From positions 1-14,034 of the forward strand of contig WLWR01000021.1 of NCBI GenBank assembly GCA_012103495.1: DNA of 14,034 nucleotides, read 5' to 3'. Origin of the DNA: Legionellales bacterium (GTDB lineage: Bacteria; Pseudomonadota; Gammaproteobacteria; WLWR01). Within the stretch, counting starts at the first letter, position 1; the number at the start of each line of letters is the position of its first letter. A model generated the notes under the pieces. That model was not told the origin of the DNA, did no database searches, and saw only the letters and a list, made by a program, of their open reading frames with translations. The translations under genes were made by a program, and so were the position numbers. This document shows positions 1-7,005 of the stretch, one piece after another.

Positions 1-140
1 GAAAACGATGCAAAACGATGAACCGCCGGATCTTGCTGTCGATGCGCCAAAACCGTCATAAAAAACATCCATTCCAACTCTTGCGCGCGGCCGGCAACTT
101 CTTTATACTCCGCAACCAATTTAGCGCATTCAATTGACAA
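1..140 (-). CDS. possible partial hypothetical protein at left edge, uncertain
   Basis: Read on the minus strand, the frame from 140 down to 1 has no stop and runs off the window. It translates to a plausible helical, charged peptide containing IECAKLVAEYKEVAGR and later MFFMTVLAHRQQDPAVHRF. First codon positions are rich in G, as in the real genes here. Against it: there is no ATG with a Shine-Dalgarno site (TTG at 140 and an internal ATG at 68 are the visible options), the frame also stays open as a shadow through the start of atpI, and it overlaps the likely atp promoter. I do not recognise the protein. A competing plus-strand frame ends with TAA at 59-61 and could be the tail of an upstream gene such as parB, the usual neighbour in gammaproteobacteria. 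Confidence 0.22.
   Translation of the reverse strand, partial: MSIECAKLVAEYKEVAGRAQELEWMFFMTVLAHRQQDPAVHRFASF
81..109 (+). promoter_or_regulatory. probable sigma70 promoter of the atp operon
   Basis: TTGCGC at 81-86 matches the -35 consensus at four of six positions. After exactly 17 bases, TATACT at 104-109 matches the -10 consensus at five of six. Transcription would begin near 116, giving a leader of about 36 bases before the GTG start of atpI. This is the only well-spaced promoter I see before the operon. It is assigned by motif only. Confidence 0.5.
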
Positions 141-152
141 TTTGGGCGAGCC

Positions 153-530
153 GTGAATCAGAGAGCGCTGAGCCAAATTACTAGGATTGTGGTCATTCAA
201 GGTGCGACCATCGCATGGATAGCAGCGCTGGTTGGGTGGCTACAGTCACCTACGGTAGCCTATTCACTAGGGATCGGTGGATTGATTGGCATCGTTCCTA
301 ATTTGTTGGCGGCGCTGATCATGTTTTGGCATCAGGGAAGTCAATATACAAAACAAATTATCACCGCTTTTTACCTGGGCGAAATGCTCAAGTGGGTGAT
401 AACCGCCGGATTGTTTGGTGCGGTTTTTTTATGGTTAACGATAACGCCTTGGGCGGTATTGATAGGGTTTATTGTGGCGCAAATGGCCTTTTGGCTGGCG
501 TCAATACAACATGTACGTAAATTAAATTAG
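153..530 (+). CDS. atpI: ATP synthase protein I (AtpI)
   Basis: This 125-residue protein is almost entirely hydrophobic, with about four membrane segments (roughly residues 15-30, 36-58, 70-92 and 97-117). That fits AtpI, a small inner-membrane protein that heads many atp operons and is thought to help assemble the c-ring; it is not part of the mature enzyme. Sequence conservation in the family is low, so position directly before atpB is the main evidence. The start is GTG, preceded by only a weak GGGCGAG. An in-frame TGA at 135-137 rules out a longer product. A second GTG at 189 has an AGGA placed too close to be convincing. atpB follows after 7 bases. Confidence 0.88.
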   Translation: MNQRALSQITRIVVIQGATIAWIAALVGWLQSPTVAYSLGIGGLIGIVPNLLAALIMFWHQGSQYTKQIITAFYLGEMLKWVITAGLFGAVFLWLTITPWAVLIGFIVAQMAFWLASIQHVRKLN

Positions 531-537
531 TGAAACG

Positions 538-1353
538 ATGGCATCAAGTACAAGCGAATATATCCAACATCATTTAAAACACTTAAGCGTCAGCTTGGGC
601 GAACCCGGTGGATTCTGGACCTTTCACTTAGATACGTTGTTTTTCTCCATTGCTTTGGGGTTGCTATTTATCACCACTTTTGGCTTTGCTGCACGCAAGG
701 TCACGGCTGGCGTGCCGGGCAAATGGCAAAATTTTGTCGAAATTGTCATCGATTTTGTGAACACTCAGGTGAAAGATTGCTTTCATGGTCGCAACCCCTT
801 AATTGCTCCGCTGGCATTGACCATTTTTGTATGGATTTTTCTGATGAATTTTATGGATCTCATTCCGGTGGATTTACTGCCAGTGATGGGAGAGTGGTTT
901 GGCTTGGATTATTTGCGCGTGGTGCCGACCACCGATGTGAATTTAACTTTTGGCATGGCGCTGGCGGTATTCTTCTTAATCTTGTTTTATAGTCTCAAAG
1001 TCAAAGGACCGAGAGCTTTCATCAAAGAATTGACGTTGCATCCCTTTAATCATTGGACGTTAATCCCATTTAATTTCGTCTTAGAAATTGTCAGTTTGCT
1101 TGCTAAACCGATTTCACTGTCGTTGCGATTATTTGGGAACTTATACGCGGGTGAATTAATTTTTATTTTATTGGCATTGATGAGCTTGAATTTTACATCG
1201 ATTACTAGTTTAAGCGATACGTCATTGTTTTTAATGCAAGTGGTGTTGGCGCTGGGATGGGCAATTTTCCATATCCTGGTGATTACATTGCAAGCATTTA
1301 TTTTCATGGTGCTAACCATTGTTTATCTAAGCATGGCGCACGAAGAGCATTAA
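538..1353 (+). CDS. atpB: F0 ATP synthase subunit a
   Basis: Subunit a is the stationary half of the proton channel in the inner membrane and works against the rotating c-ring. The 271 residues match the E. coli length. The signature around residues 193-212 (SLSLRLFGNLYAGELIFIL) contains the essential arginine, here Arg197, which corresponds to E. coli Arg210, and Glu206 corresponds to E. coli Glu219. Gln252 in the last helix (LQAFIFMVLTIVYLS) matches the conserved E. coli Gln252. Membrane segments lie near residues 33-53, 88-108, 137-152, 175-190, 200-220 and 233-262. The ATG has no clear Shine-Dalgarno site and follows the atpI stop by 7 bases, so translational coupling is likely. Confidence 0.97.
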   Translation: MASSTSEYIQHHLKHLSVSLGEPGGFWTFHLDTLFFSIALGLLFITTFGFAARKVTAGVPGKWQNFVEIVIDFVNTQVKDCFHGRNPLIAPLALTIFVWIFLMNFMDLIPVDLLPVMGEWFGLDYLRVVPTTDVNLTFGMALAVFFLILFYSLKVKGPRAFIKELTLHPFNHWTLIPFNFVLEIVSLLAKPISLSLRLFGNLYAGELIFILLALMSLNFTSITSLSDTSLFLMQVVLALGWAIFHILVITLQAFIFMVLTIVYLSMAHEEH

Positions 1354-1365
1354 TAACACAACAAA

Positions 1366-1370
1366 AGAGG
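1366..1370 (+). promoter_or_regulatory. Shine-Dalgarno site that fixes the atpE start
   Basis: AGAGG lies 8 bases before the ATG at 1379. The possible earlier starts, GTG at 1370 and ATG at 1373, lie on or within two bases of this site and are too close to use it. Starting at 1379 also gives the usual c-subunit length. Confidence 0.6.
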
Positions 1371-1378
1371 TGATGGTA

Positions 1379-1621
1379 ATGGAAATGGTTTTGGGTTTAT
1401 CAGCGGTTGCAGTAGCAATCATGATTGGGCTTGCGGCGCTGGGTGCTGCGGTTGGTATTGGTCTGTTGGGTGGTAAATTTTTAGAAGGCTCGGCACGTCA
1501 ACCTGAAATGATTCCAACCCTGCAAATCAAAATGTTTATTATGGCTGGGTTAATTGACGCGGTACCGATGATCAGTATTGGGTTTGCAGCGTTAATCTTG
1601 TTTGCCAATCCTTTGGTGTAA
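1379..1621 (+). CDS. atpE: F0 ATP synthase subunit c
   Basis: Subunit c is the proton-carrying hairpin that forms the rotor ring in the membrane. From the ATG at 1379 it has 80 residues (E. coli 79). Helix 1 carries the glycine-rich stretch LGAAVGIGLLGG at about residues 21-32. The polar loop is Arg40-Gln41-Pro42. Helix 2 contains the ion-binding carboxylate Asp60 in GLIDAVPM, equivalent to E. coli Asp61. The residues after the Asp are Ala-Val, as in proton-driven enzymes, and not the Ser/Thr set seen in sodium-binding rings, so I infer proton coupling. Met codons at 1370 (GTG) and 1373 are possible starts but less well placed. The gap from atpB is an unstructured AC-rich leader. Confidence 0.96.
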   Translation: MEMVLGLSAVAVAIMIGLAALGAAVGIGLLGGKFLEGSARQPEMIPTLQIKMFIMAGLIDAVPMISIGFAALILFANPLV

Positions 1622-1647
1622 GTGAGCAAGTACGCAACAGTTTTTTT

Positions 1648-1656
1648 AGGAGGTGA
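1648..1656 (+). promoter_or_regulatory. near-perfect Shine-Dalgarno site of atpF
   Basis: AGGAGGTGA complements the 3' end of 16S rRNA along its full length and sits just before the ATG at 1660, with 6 bases between GGAGG and the ATG. It is the strongest ribosome binding site in the window and follows a run of seven T at 1641-1647. Confidence 0.8.
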
Positions 1657-1659
1657 CGC

Positions 1660-2130
1660 ATGAACATTAATGCCACACTGATTGGTCAAATGATAACCTT
1701 CGGGTTGTTTGTTTGGTTTACCATGAAATTTGTCTGGCCGCATATTTTAAATGCGATGCAAGAGCGAGAAGATAAAATTGCTGATGGCTTGGCCGCCGCC
1801 GAACGCGGTCGCCATGAATTGGCTATAGCACAGGAAAAAGTCACCGAACAGTTGCGTGAAGCGAAGACTAAGGCGGCGGCAATCGTCGATACCGCTCATA
1901 AAAAAGCAGATCAATTGATTGAACAAGCGCGTACCGAGGCGGTGGTTGAGAAAAAGAAAATTGTGCAACAAGCTCAAGAAGAAATCGCTCAAGAAAAATA
2001 CCAAGCTTTGCAAGCGTTGAAGCAACACGTCGCAGTGATTGCTTTGTCGGGGGCGGAAAAAATCATTGGACGTGAAGTCGATGAAGCCGCTAATAAAGAT
2101 ATTTTGGATCAACTGATTGAAGAATTGTAA
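1660..2130 (+). CDS. atpF: F0 ATP synthase subunit b
   Basis: Subunit b forms the peripheral stalk that holds F1 still against the membrane sector. The 156 residues equal the E. coli length. The N-terminus MNINATLIGQMITFGLFVWF is a single membrane helix (about residues 5-26), followed by VWPHI at the membrane exit. Residues 35-125 form a long charged helix rich in Ala, Glu, Lys and Gln, as expected of the dimerising right-handed coiled coil. The C-terminus GAEKIIGREVDEAANKDILD is the conserved delta-binding end. A single b gene means a homodimer, as in most gammaproteobacteria. atpH starts 2 bases after the stop. Confidence 0.97.
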   Translation: MNINATLIGQMITFGLFVWFTMKFVWPHILNAMQEREDKIADGLAAAERGRHELAIAQEKVTEQLREAKTKAAAIVDTAHKKADQLIEQARTEAVVEKKKIVQQAQEEIAQEKYQALQALKQHVAVIALSGAEKIIGREVDEAANKDILDQLIEEL

Positions 2131-2132
2131 TC

Positions 2133-2672
2133 ATGGCACTGGATACTCTTTCACTCGCACGACCCTATGCCAAAGCAGCGTTTCAACAAGCGCTGACCGA
2201 TCAGCAATTGGAATCGTGGCAGCAAGCCCTGCAAGTGCTGCAAATTATCACCGCCGATCCAAATGTCCAAGCGGTGATTCAAGATCCTCGCGTTGCACCT
2301 GATCAATTAGCCAACTTCATTCTGAGCGTCGGTCAGGCGCATTTTATCCCCCCAGTTCAAAACTTCATACGGTTGTTGGCGGAGAAAAAACGCTTAGCAT
2401 TGGCAAACGACATTCAACAATTATTTGAACATTACGTGGCTGATTATCATCAAAGCGTTGATGTGCAGGTGATCTCTTTCACTTCTTTATCAGAGACTCA
2501 GAAAACCAAATTAACCGAGGCGCTGATCCAACGGTTACAACGCAAAGTTGCCATTGATTTTTGCGAAGATTCACAATTGTTGGGTGGGGCGGTGGTTCGC
2601 GCAGGCAACTGGGTCCTCGATGGGTCTTTACGCCATAAATTAGATACATTAAAAACCCAATTGGTGGCCTGA
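2133..2672 (+). CDS. atpH: F1 ATP synthase subunit delta
   Basis: Delta caps the top of F1 and joins it to the b dimer. The 179 residues are close to the E. coli 177. The N-terminal helical domain begins LSLARPYAKAAFQQA, the usual opening motif (ARPYAxAxFxxA). The C-terminus carries the family signature GGAVVRAGNWVLDGSLRHKL at about residues 151-170. The ATG lies 2 bases after the atpF stop with only a weak upstream site, so translation is probably coupled to atpF. Confidence 0.96.
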   Translation: MALDTLSLARPYAKAAFQQALTDQQLESWQQALQVLQIITADPNVQAVIQDPRVAPDQLANFILSVGQAHFIPPVQNFIRLLAEKKRLALANDIQQLFEHYVADYHQSVDVQVISFTSLSETQKTKLTEALIQRLQRKVAIDFCEDSQLLGGAVVRAGNWVLDGSLRHKLDTLKTQLVA

Positions 2673-2708
2673 TGGCAACTGACTGGATTGCAACTTGAGG
2701 AATGAGCA

Positions 2709-4259
2709 ATGACGAAACAAGCCACATTAAATCCAAGTGAAATCAGTGGGCTGATTCAGCAACACATCAAAGATATTTCGGTCAGCGCTGAGGCGCGTAA
2801 TGAGGGCACTGTGGTCAGCCTGAGTGATGGCATCGTACGGATTCATGGGTTGAACGATGTGATGCAAGGTGAAATGGTTGAATTTGCCAACGGTGCTTAT
2901 GGTTTGGCGCTGAACTTAGAGCGTGATTCTGTTGGGGTGGTGGTGTTAGGTGATTATTTAGATATTGCCGAAGGACAAAAAGTAAAGTGTACCCAGCGTA
3001 TTTTGGAAGTGCCCGTCGGACCGGAGTTGTTAGGGCGCGTGGTGAATGCATTGGGGCAACCGATGGATGGTAAAGGCCCTCTACAGACCCAACAAACCTC
3101 ACCGGTAGAAAAAGTCGCCCCCGGGGTGATTGAGCGACAATCGGTTAATCAACCGGTACAAACGGGATTGAAATCGATTGACGCGATGGTCCCCATTGGC
3201 CGTGGGCAACGGGAATTAATCATCGGTGATCGTCAAACCGGAAAAACCGCATTGGCCATTGATACCATCATCAATCAAAAACACACCGGCATTAAATGTA
3301 TTTATGTTGCTATTGGGCAAAAAGCTTCTTCCATTGCTGCCGTGGTGCGCAAATTGGAAGAGCACGATGCCATGGCGCATACCGTGGTGGTCGCCGCTGG
3401 CGCGGCAGATTCTGCCGCTATGCAATACATCGCGCCTTACGCCGGATGTGCGATGGGTGAATATTTCCGTGATCGAGGTGAAGATGCGCTGATCATTTAC
3501 GATGATTTGACCAAACAAGCTTGGGCGTATCGGCAAATTTCATTGTTGTTAAAACGACCGCCAGGTCGCGAAGCCTATCCAGGGGATGTGTTCTATCTGC
3601 ATTCACGCTTGCTGGAACGTGCTGCGCGAGTGAATGAAGCTTACGTGAGCAAAATGACCGATGGCAAAGTGACGGGCAAAACCGGATCATTGACAGCCCT
3701 ACCGATTATTGAAACGCAAGCCGGTGACGTTTCTGCTTTTGTTCCCACCAACGTGATTTCCATCACCGATGGGCAAATCTTTTTGGATACCGATTTATTC
3801 AATGCTGGAGTGCGGCCGGCGATCAATGCAGGTTTGTCGGTTTCACGGGTTGGTGGTGCGGCGCAAACCAAAATCATTAAAAAACTAGGCGGTGGGGTTC
3901 GTTTGGCTGCGGCACAATTTAGAGAGTTGGAAGCGTTTGCTCAATTTGCTTCTGATTTGGATGACGCGACTCGCAAACAATTGGAGCGTGGTCAACGCAT
4001 CATCGAATTGATGAAACAAAAACAATACAGTCCAATGATGGTTGCCGACATGGCTGTATCTTTATTTTTAGTTGAAAAAGGCTATCTGGATGCTTTGGAA
4101 TTAAAACAAATCGATGGGTTTGAATCCGAAGCCGTTGCCTACATGAATAATGAACACAAGGCGTTGATGGATCGCATCAATCAAACTGGCGATTACAACG
4201 ATGAAATTGAACAAAGCCTGCGCGCTGCGCTGGATCAATTTGTTAAGAACGAAAGGTAA
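2709..4259 (+). CDS. atpA: F1 ATP synthase subunit alpha
   Basis: Alpha forms the non-catalytic nucleotide-binding positions of the alpha3-beta3 hexamer. The 516 residues match the family (E. coli 513). Walker A is GDRQTGKT at residues 173-180 and Walker B ends in Asp265-Asp266 (LIIYDD). The signature LSVSRVGGAAQ contains the arginine finger Arg380 (E. coli Arg376), which reaches into the catalytic site on beta. The glutamine in the P-loop is the usual mark of alpha against beta. GAGG at 2697-2700 lies 8 bases before the ATG. A 36-base gap separates it from atpH, and atpG follows after 6 bases. Confidence 0.98.
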   Translation: MTKQATLNPSEISGLIQQHIKDISVSAEARNEGTVVSLSDGIVRIHGLNDVMQGEMVEFANGAYGLALNLERDSVGVVVLGDYLDIAEGQKVKCTQRILEVPVGPELLGRVVNALGQPMDGKGPLQTQQTSPVEKVAPGVIERQSVNQPVQTGLKSIDAMVPIGRGQRELIIGDRQTGKTALAIDTIINQKHTGIKCIYVAIGQKASSIAAVVRKLEEHDAMAHTVVVAAGAADSAAMQYIAPYAGCAMGEYFRDRGEDALIIYDDLTKQAWAYRQISLLLKRPPGREAYPGDVFYLHSRLLERAARVNEAYVSKMTDGKVTGKTGSLTALPIIETQAGDVSAFVPTNVISITDGQIFLDTDLFNAGVRPAINAGLSVSRVGGAAQTKIIKKLGGGVRLAAAQFRELEAFAQFASDLDDATRKQLERGQRIIELMKQKQYSPMMVADMAVSLFLVEKGYLDALELKQIDGFESEAVAYMNNEHKALMDRINQTGDYNDEIEQSLRAALDQFVKNER

Positions 4260-4265
4260 GCATTC

Positions 4266-5132
4266 ATGGCTGGTGCAAAGGAAATTCGCGGCAAAATCGC
4301 GAGTATCAAAAACACACAAAAAATTACCCGCGCGATGGAAATGGTCGCCGCGAGTAAAATGCGTAAAACTCAAGAGCGGATGCGACAATCACGCCCTTAC
4401 GCGACCCGGATTCGAGAAGTGATCAAGCACGTTGCTGCCAGTCATTCTGAATATCATCATCCTTATTTACAACAGCGTCCAGTGAAGAAAATCGGCTTGA
4501 TTGTCATTTCATCCGATCGTGGATTGTGCGGCAGTTTAAACGTGAACTTATTTCGTGAAGTGTTCAAACAATTGGGTGCTTGGCAACAAACTGGAATCCC
4601 GGCTGACATGTGTTTGATTGGTCGCAAAGCGGAAATGTTTTTTCGCCGATCCGGCGGCAATGTGTTGGGGGTTGCGTCTAATCTTGGTGATACGCCTAAC
4701 ATCACCCAATTGATTGGTGTGGTGCGGGTCATGTTGGATGCGTTCGACAACCAACAAATTGATGAATTGCATGTCGCTTACAATGAATTTGTTAACACCA
4801 TGACGCAAAAGCCACGTATTGTGAAATTGCTTCCATTGCCCAGTGCAGAGGATGACGCAGAAAAATTAGATCACTATTGGGATTACATTTACGAGCCGGA
4901 TGCCAAAGAACTGTTGGATCAATTGCTCAGTCGCTACATCGAATTGCAAGTATACCAAGCCGTGGTTGAAAACATTGCCTGTGAACAAGCAGCAAAAATG
5001 ATTGCGATGAAATCGGCATCGGACAATGCCGGTGATTTAATTAAAGAATTTCAACTGGCTTATAACAAAGCCAGACAAGCGGCAATTACCCAAGAGCTGG
5101 CCGAAATTGTAGGTGGTGCAGCAGCACTATAA
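4266..5132 (+). CDS. atpG: F1 ATP synthase subunit gamma
   Basis: Gamma is the central rotating shaft inside the alpha3-beta3 ring. The 288 residues match E. coli (287). The N-terminal helix (MAGAKEIRGKIASIKNTQKI, continuing to about residue 57) and the C-terminal helix (LIKEFQLAYNKARQAAITQE, about residues 259-278) are the two conserved strands of the coiled-coil shaft. The middle contains the Rossmann-like domain with SSDRGLCGSLN. AAAGG at 4252-4256, overlapping the end of atpA, is the ribosome binding site. No regulatory insertion such as that of chloroplast gamma is present. Confidence 0.97.
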   Translation: MAGAKEIRGKIASIKNTQKITRAMEMVAASKMRKTQERMRQSRPYATRIREVIKHVAASHSEYHHPYLQQRPVKKIGLIVISSDRGLCGSLNVNLFREVFKQLGAWQQTGIPADMCLIGRKAEMFFRRSGGNVLGVASNLGDTPNITQLIGVVRVMLDAFDNQQIDELHVAYNEFVNTMTQKPRIVKLLPLPSAEDDAEKLDHYWDYIYEPDAKELLDQLLSRYIELQVYQAVVENIACEQAAKMIAMKSASDNAGDLIKEFQLAYNKARQAAITQELAEIVGGAAAL

Positions 5133-5160
5133 CGAAAACCTTAAGTAAACGAGGATTATT

Positions 5161-6558
5161 ATGAGTAACACAGGTCAAGTGGTCGAAGTCATCGGCGCGG
5201 TGGTCGACGTGGAATTTCCAGCCGGACACGTACCCAATGTATACCATGCATTGAAATTGCAAGGGGATGAACATTCATCCATTGATACGTTGACCTTAGA
5301 AGTACAACAACAATTGGGTGATAATGTGGTGCGTACCATTGCGATGGGTAGTACCGATGGTTTGAAGCGTGGTGTTCAAGTAACCAATACCGGAGAGCCA
5401 ATTAAAGTACCGGTGGGCACCGATACGTTGGGTCGCATTATGAATGTGTTGGGAGAACCAGAGGATGAAGCTGGCCCGATTCAAACCAACCAATACATGT
5501 CCATTCACCGCAAACCGCCTTCCTACGAAGAGCAAGCCGGCAGTACCGAACTGTTAGAAACTGGTATTAAAGTGATTGATTTACTGTGTCCTTTTGCCAA
5601 AGGGGGTAAAGTGGGCTTGTTCGGTGGTGCTGGGGTAGGTAAAACCGTAAATATGATGGAATTGATTCGTAACATCGCCATCGAACACGCTGGTTACTCG
5701 GTGTTTGCCGGTGTGGGGGAGCGTACCCGGGAAGGGAATGATTTTTATCATGAAATGAAAGATTCCAATGTATTAGACAAAGTGTCGTTGGTCTACGGGC
5801 AAATGAATGAACCCCCGGGCAACCGCTTGCGAGTGGCTTTGACGGGTTTGACCTTGGCGGAAAAATTCCGTGATGAAAGTCGTGATGTTTTGTTATTCAT
5901 TGATAATATTTATCGCTATACCTTGGCGGGAACCGAAGTGTCCGCTTTGTTGGGGCGTATGCCTTCAGCGGTGGGATACCAGCCGACTCTGGCGGAAGAA
6001 ATGGGCTTGTTGCAAGAGCGGATCACCTCAACCAAAACCGGTTCTATTACTTCGATTCAAGCCGTATATGTTCCGGCGGATGACTTGACTGATCCGTCAC
6101 CTGCGACCACGTTTGCCCACTTGGATGCGACGGTGGTGTTATCGCGACAAATTGCGGAGTTAGGTATTTATCCGGCGATTGATCCGTTGGATTCAACCTC
6201 GCGTCAATTGGATCCACTGGTGGTTGGACAAGAACACTACAATACCGCGCGTGCGGTACAAAGTACCTTGCAACGATATAAAGAGTTGAAAGACATCATC
6301 GCTATTTTGGGGATGGATGAATTGTCTGAGGAAGATAAATTAACCGTAGGACGCGCTCGTAAAATTCAGCGGTTCTTATCACAACCCTTTTTCGTAGCGG
6401 AAGTATTTACCGGCGCGCCTGGTAAGTACGTGTCATTGAAAGATACCATTGCTGGTTTTAATGCCATTTTGGCTGGTGAGTATGATCACTTGCCAGAACA
6501 AGCATTTTACATGGTGGGTGACATCGAAGAAGCGAAACAAAAAGCGCAACAATTGTAG
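5161..6558 (+). CDS. atpD: F1 ATP synthase subunit beta
   Basis: Beta carries the catalytic sites for ATP synthesis and hydrolysis. The 465 residues compare with 460 in E. coli. Walker A is GGAGVGKT at residues 155-162. The general base is Glu187 in GERTREGND, followed by Arg188. Walker B ends at Asp248 in VLLFIDNIYR. The ATP-synthase signature PSAVGYQPTLAEEMG and the DELSEED lever that pushes gamma (about residues 386-392) are both intact. GAGG at 5151-5154 sits 6 bases before the ATG. All key residues that I can check are present. Confidence 0.98.
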   Translation: MSNTGQVVEVIGAVVDVEFPAGHVPNVYHALKLQGDEHSSIDTLTLEVQQQLGDNVVRTIAMGSTDGLKRGVQVTNTGEPIKVPVGTDTLGRIMNVLGEPEDEAGPIQTNQYMSIHRKPPSYEEQAGSTELLETGIKVIDLLCPFAKGGKVGLFGGAGVGKTVNMMELIRNIAIEHAGYSVFAGVGERTREGNDFYHEMKDSNVLDKVSLVYGQMNEPPGNRLRVALTGLTLAEKFRDESRDVLLFIDNIYRYTLAGTEVSALLGRMPSAVGYQPTLAEEMGLLQERITSTKTGSITSIQAVYVPADDLTDPSPATTFAHLDATVVLSRQIAELGIYPAIDPLDSTSRQLDPLVVGQEHYNTARAVQSTLQRYKELKDIIAILGMDELSEEDKLTVGRARKIQRFLSQPFFVAEVFTGAPGKYVSLKDTIAGFNAILAGEYDHLPEQAFYMVGDIEEAKQKAQQL

Positions 6559-6564
6559 TCAATG

Positions 6565-6569
6565 AAAGG
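6565..6569 (+). promoter_or_regulatory. Shine-Dalgarno site that decides the atpC start
   Basis: AAAGG lies 10 bases before the ATG at 6580. The ATG at 6562 is only 3 bases after the atpD stop, has no site of its own, and would add six residues not seen in E. coli epsilon. A further ATG at 6589 cannot be excluded. Confidence 0.45.
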
Positions 6570-6579
6570 TAACATAGGT

Positions 6580-7005
6580 ATGGCGGCGATGAGTGTTCAT
6601 TTAGACATTGTGAATGCACAAGGGCAGATTTTTTCTGGCTTGGCCGAGTCGATCTCTGCCACCGGTTATCTGGGGGAAATTGGCATCATGCCTGGTCACG
6701 CGCCTTTACTCACCGAGTTAAAACCCGGTCAGGTGCGCGTGGTAAAACAAGGCGGTGAATTGGAAGTGTTTTACATTTCTGGGGGCATGTTAGAAGTGCA
6801 ACCGCATCACGTTACCGTGCTGGCCGATGCAGCGCAACGGGCAGATAGTTTGGATGAAGCAGCGGCCCTTGAGGCTAAAAAATGTGCCGAAGAAGCGTTG
6901 GCCAATCGTGATGCAGATTTTGACTATTCCAAAGCTGCGGCCGAATTGGCGCGTGCTGTGGCGCAAATTCGTGCAATTGAAAAATTGCGCGAACAATTGA
7001 AATAA
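6580..7005 (+). CDS. atpC: F1 ATP synthase subunit epsilon
   Basis: Epsilon sits at the foot of gamma, couples F1 to the c-ring and inhibits ATP hydrolysis. From the ATG at 6580 the product has 141 residues (E. coli 139); from 6562 it would have 147. The N-terminal beta sandwich shows the family pattern HLDIVNAQGQIFSGLAESI, GEIGIMPGHAPLLTELKPGQ and YISGGMLEVQPHHVTVLAD. The C-terminal two-helix inhibitory domain (about residues 88-141) is complete, ending in VAQIRAIEKLREQLK. glmU begins on the next base after the stop. Confidence 0.96.
   Translation: MAAMSVHLDIVNAQGQIFSGLAESISATGYLGEIGIMPGHAPLLTELKPGQVRVVKQGGELEVFYISGGMLEVQPHHVTVLADAAQRADSLDEAAALEAKKCAEEALANRDADFDYSKAAAELARAVAQIRAIEKLREQLK

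Noticed and set aside
2..61. Plus-strand frame of 19 codons ending in TAA as the tail of an upstream gene
   Set aside because: Too short to judge and in conflict with the opposite-strand frame; kept only as an alternative in the findings.
134..139. Perfect TTGACA, a -35 consensus, just before atpI
   Set aside because: No -10-like sequence lies 16 to 18 bases downstream (ATCAGA at 157-162), and such a transcript would begin inside atpI.
1641..1647. Run of seven T between atpE and atpF as a terminator
   Set aside because: No stem precedes it; it is simply the stretch before a strong ribosome binding site.
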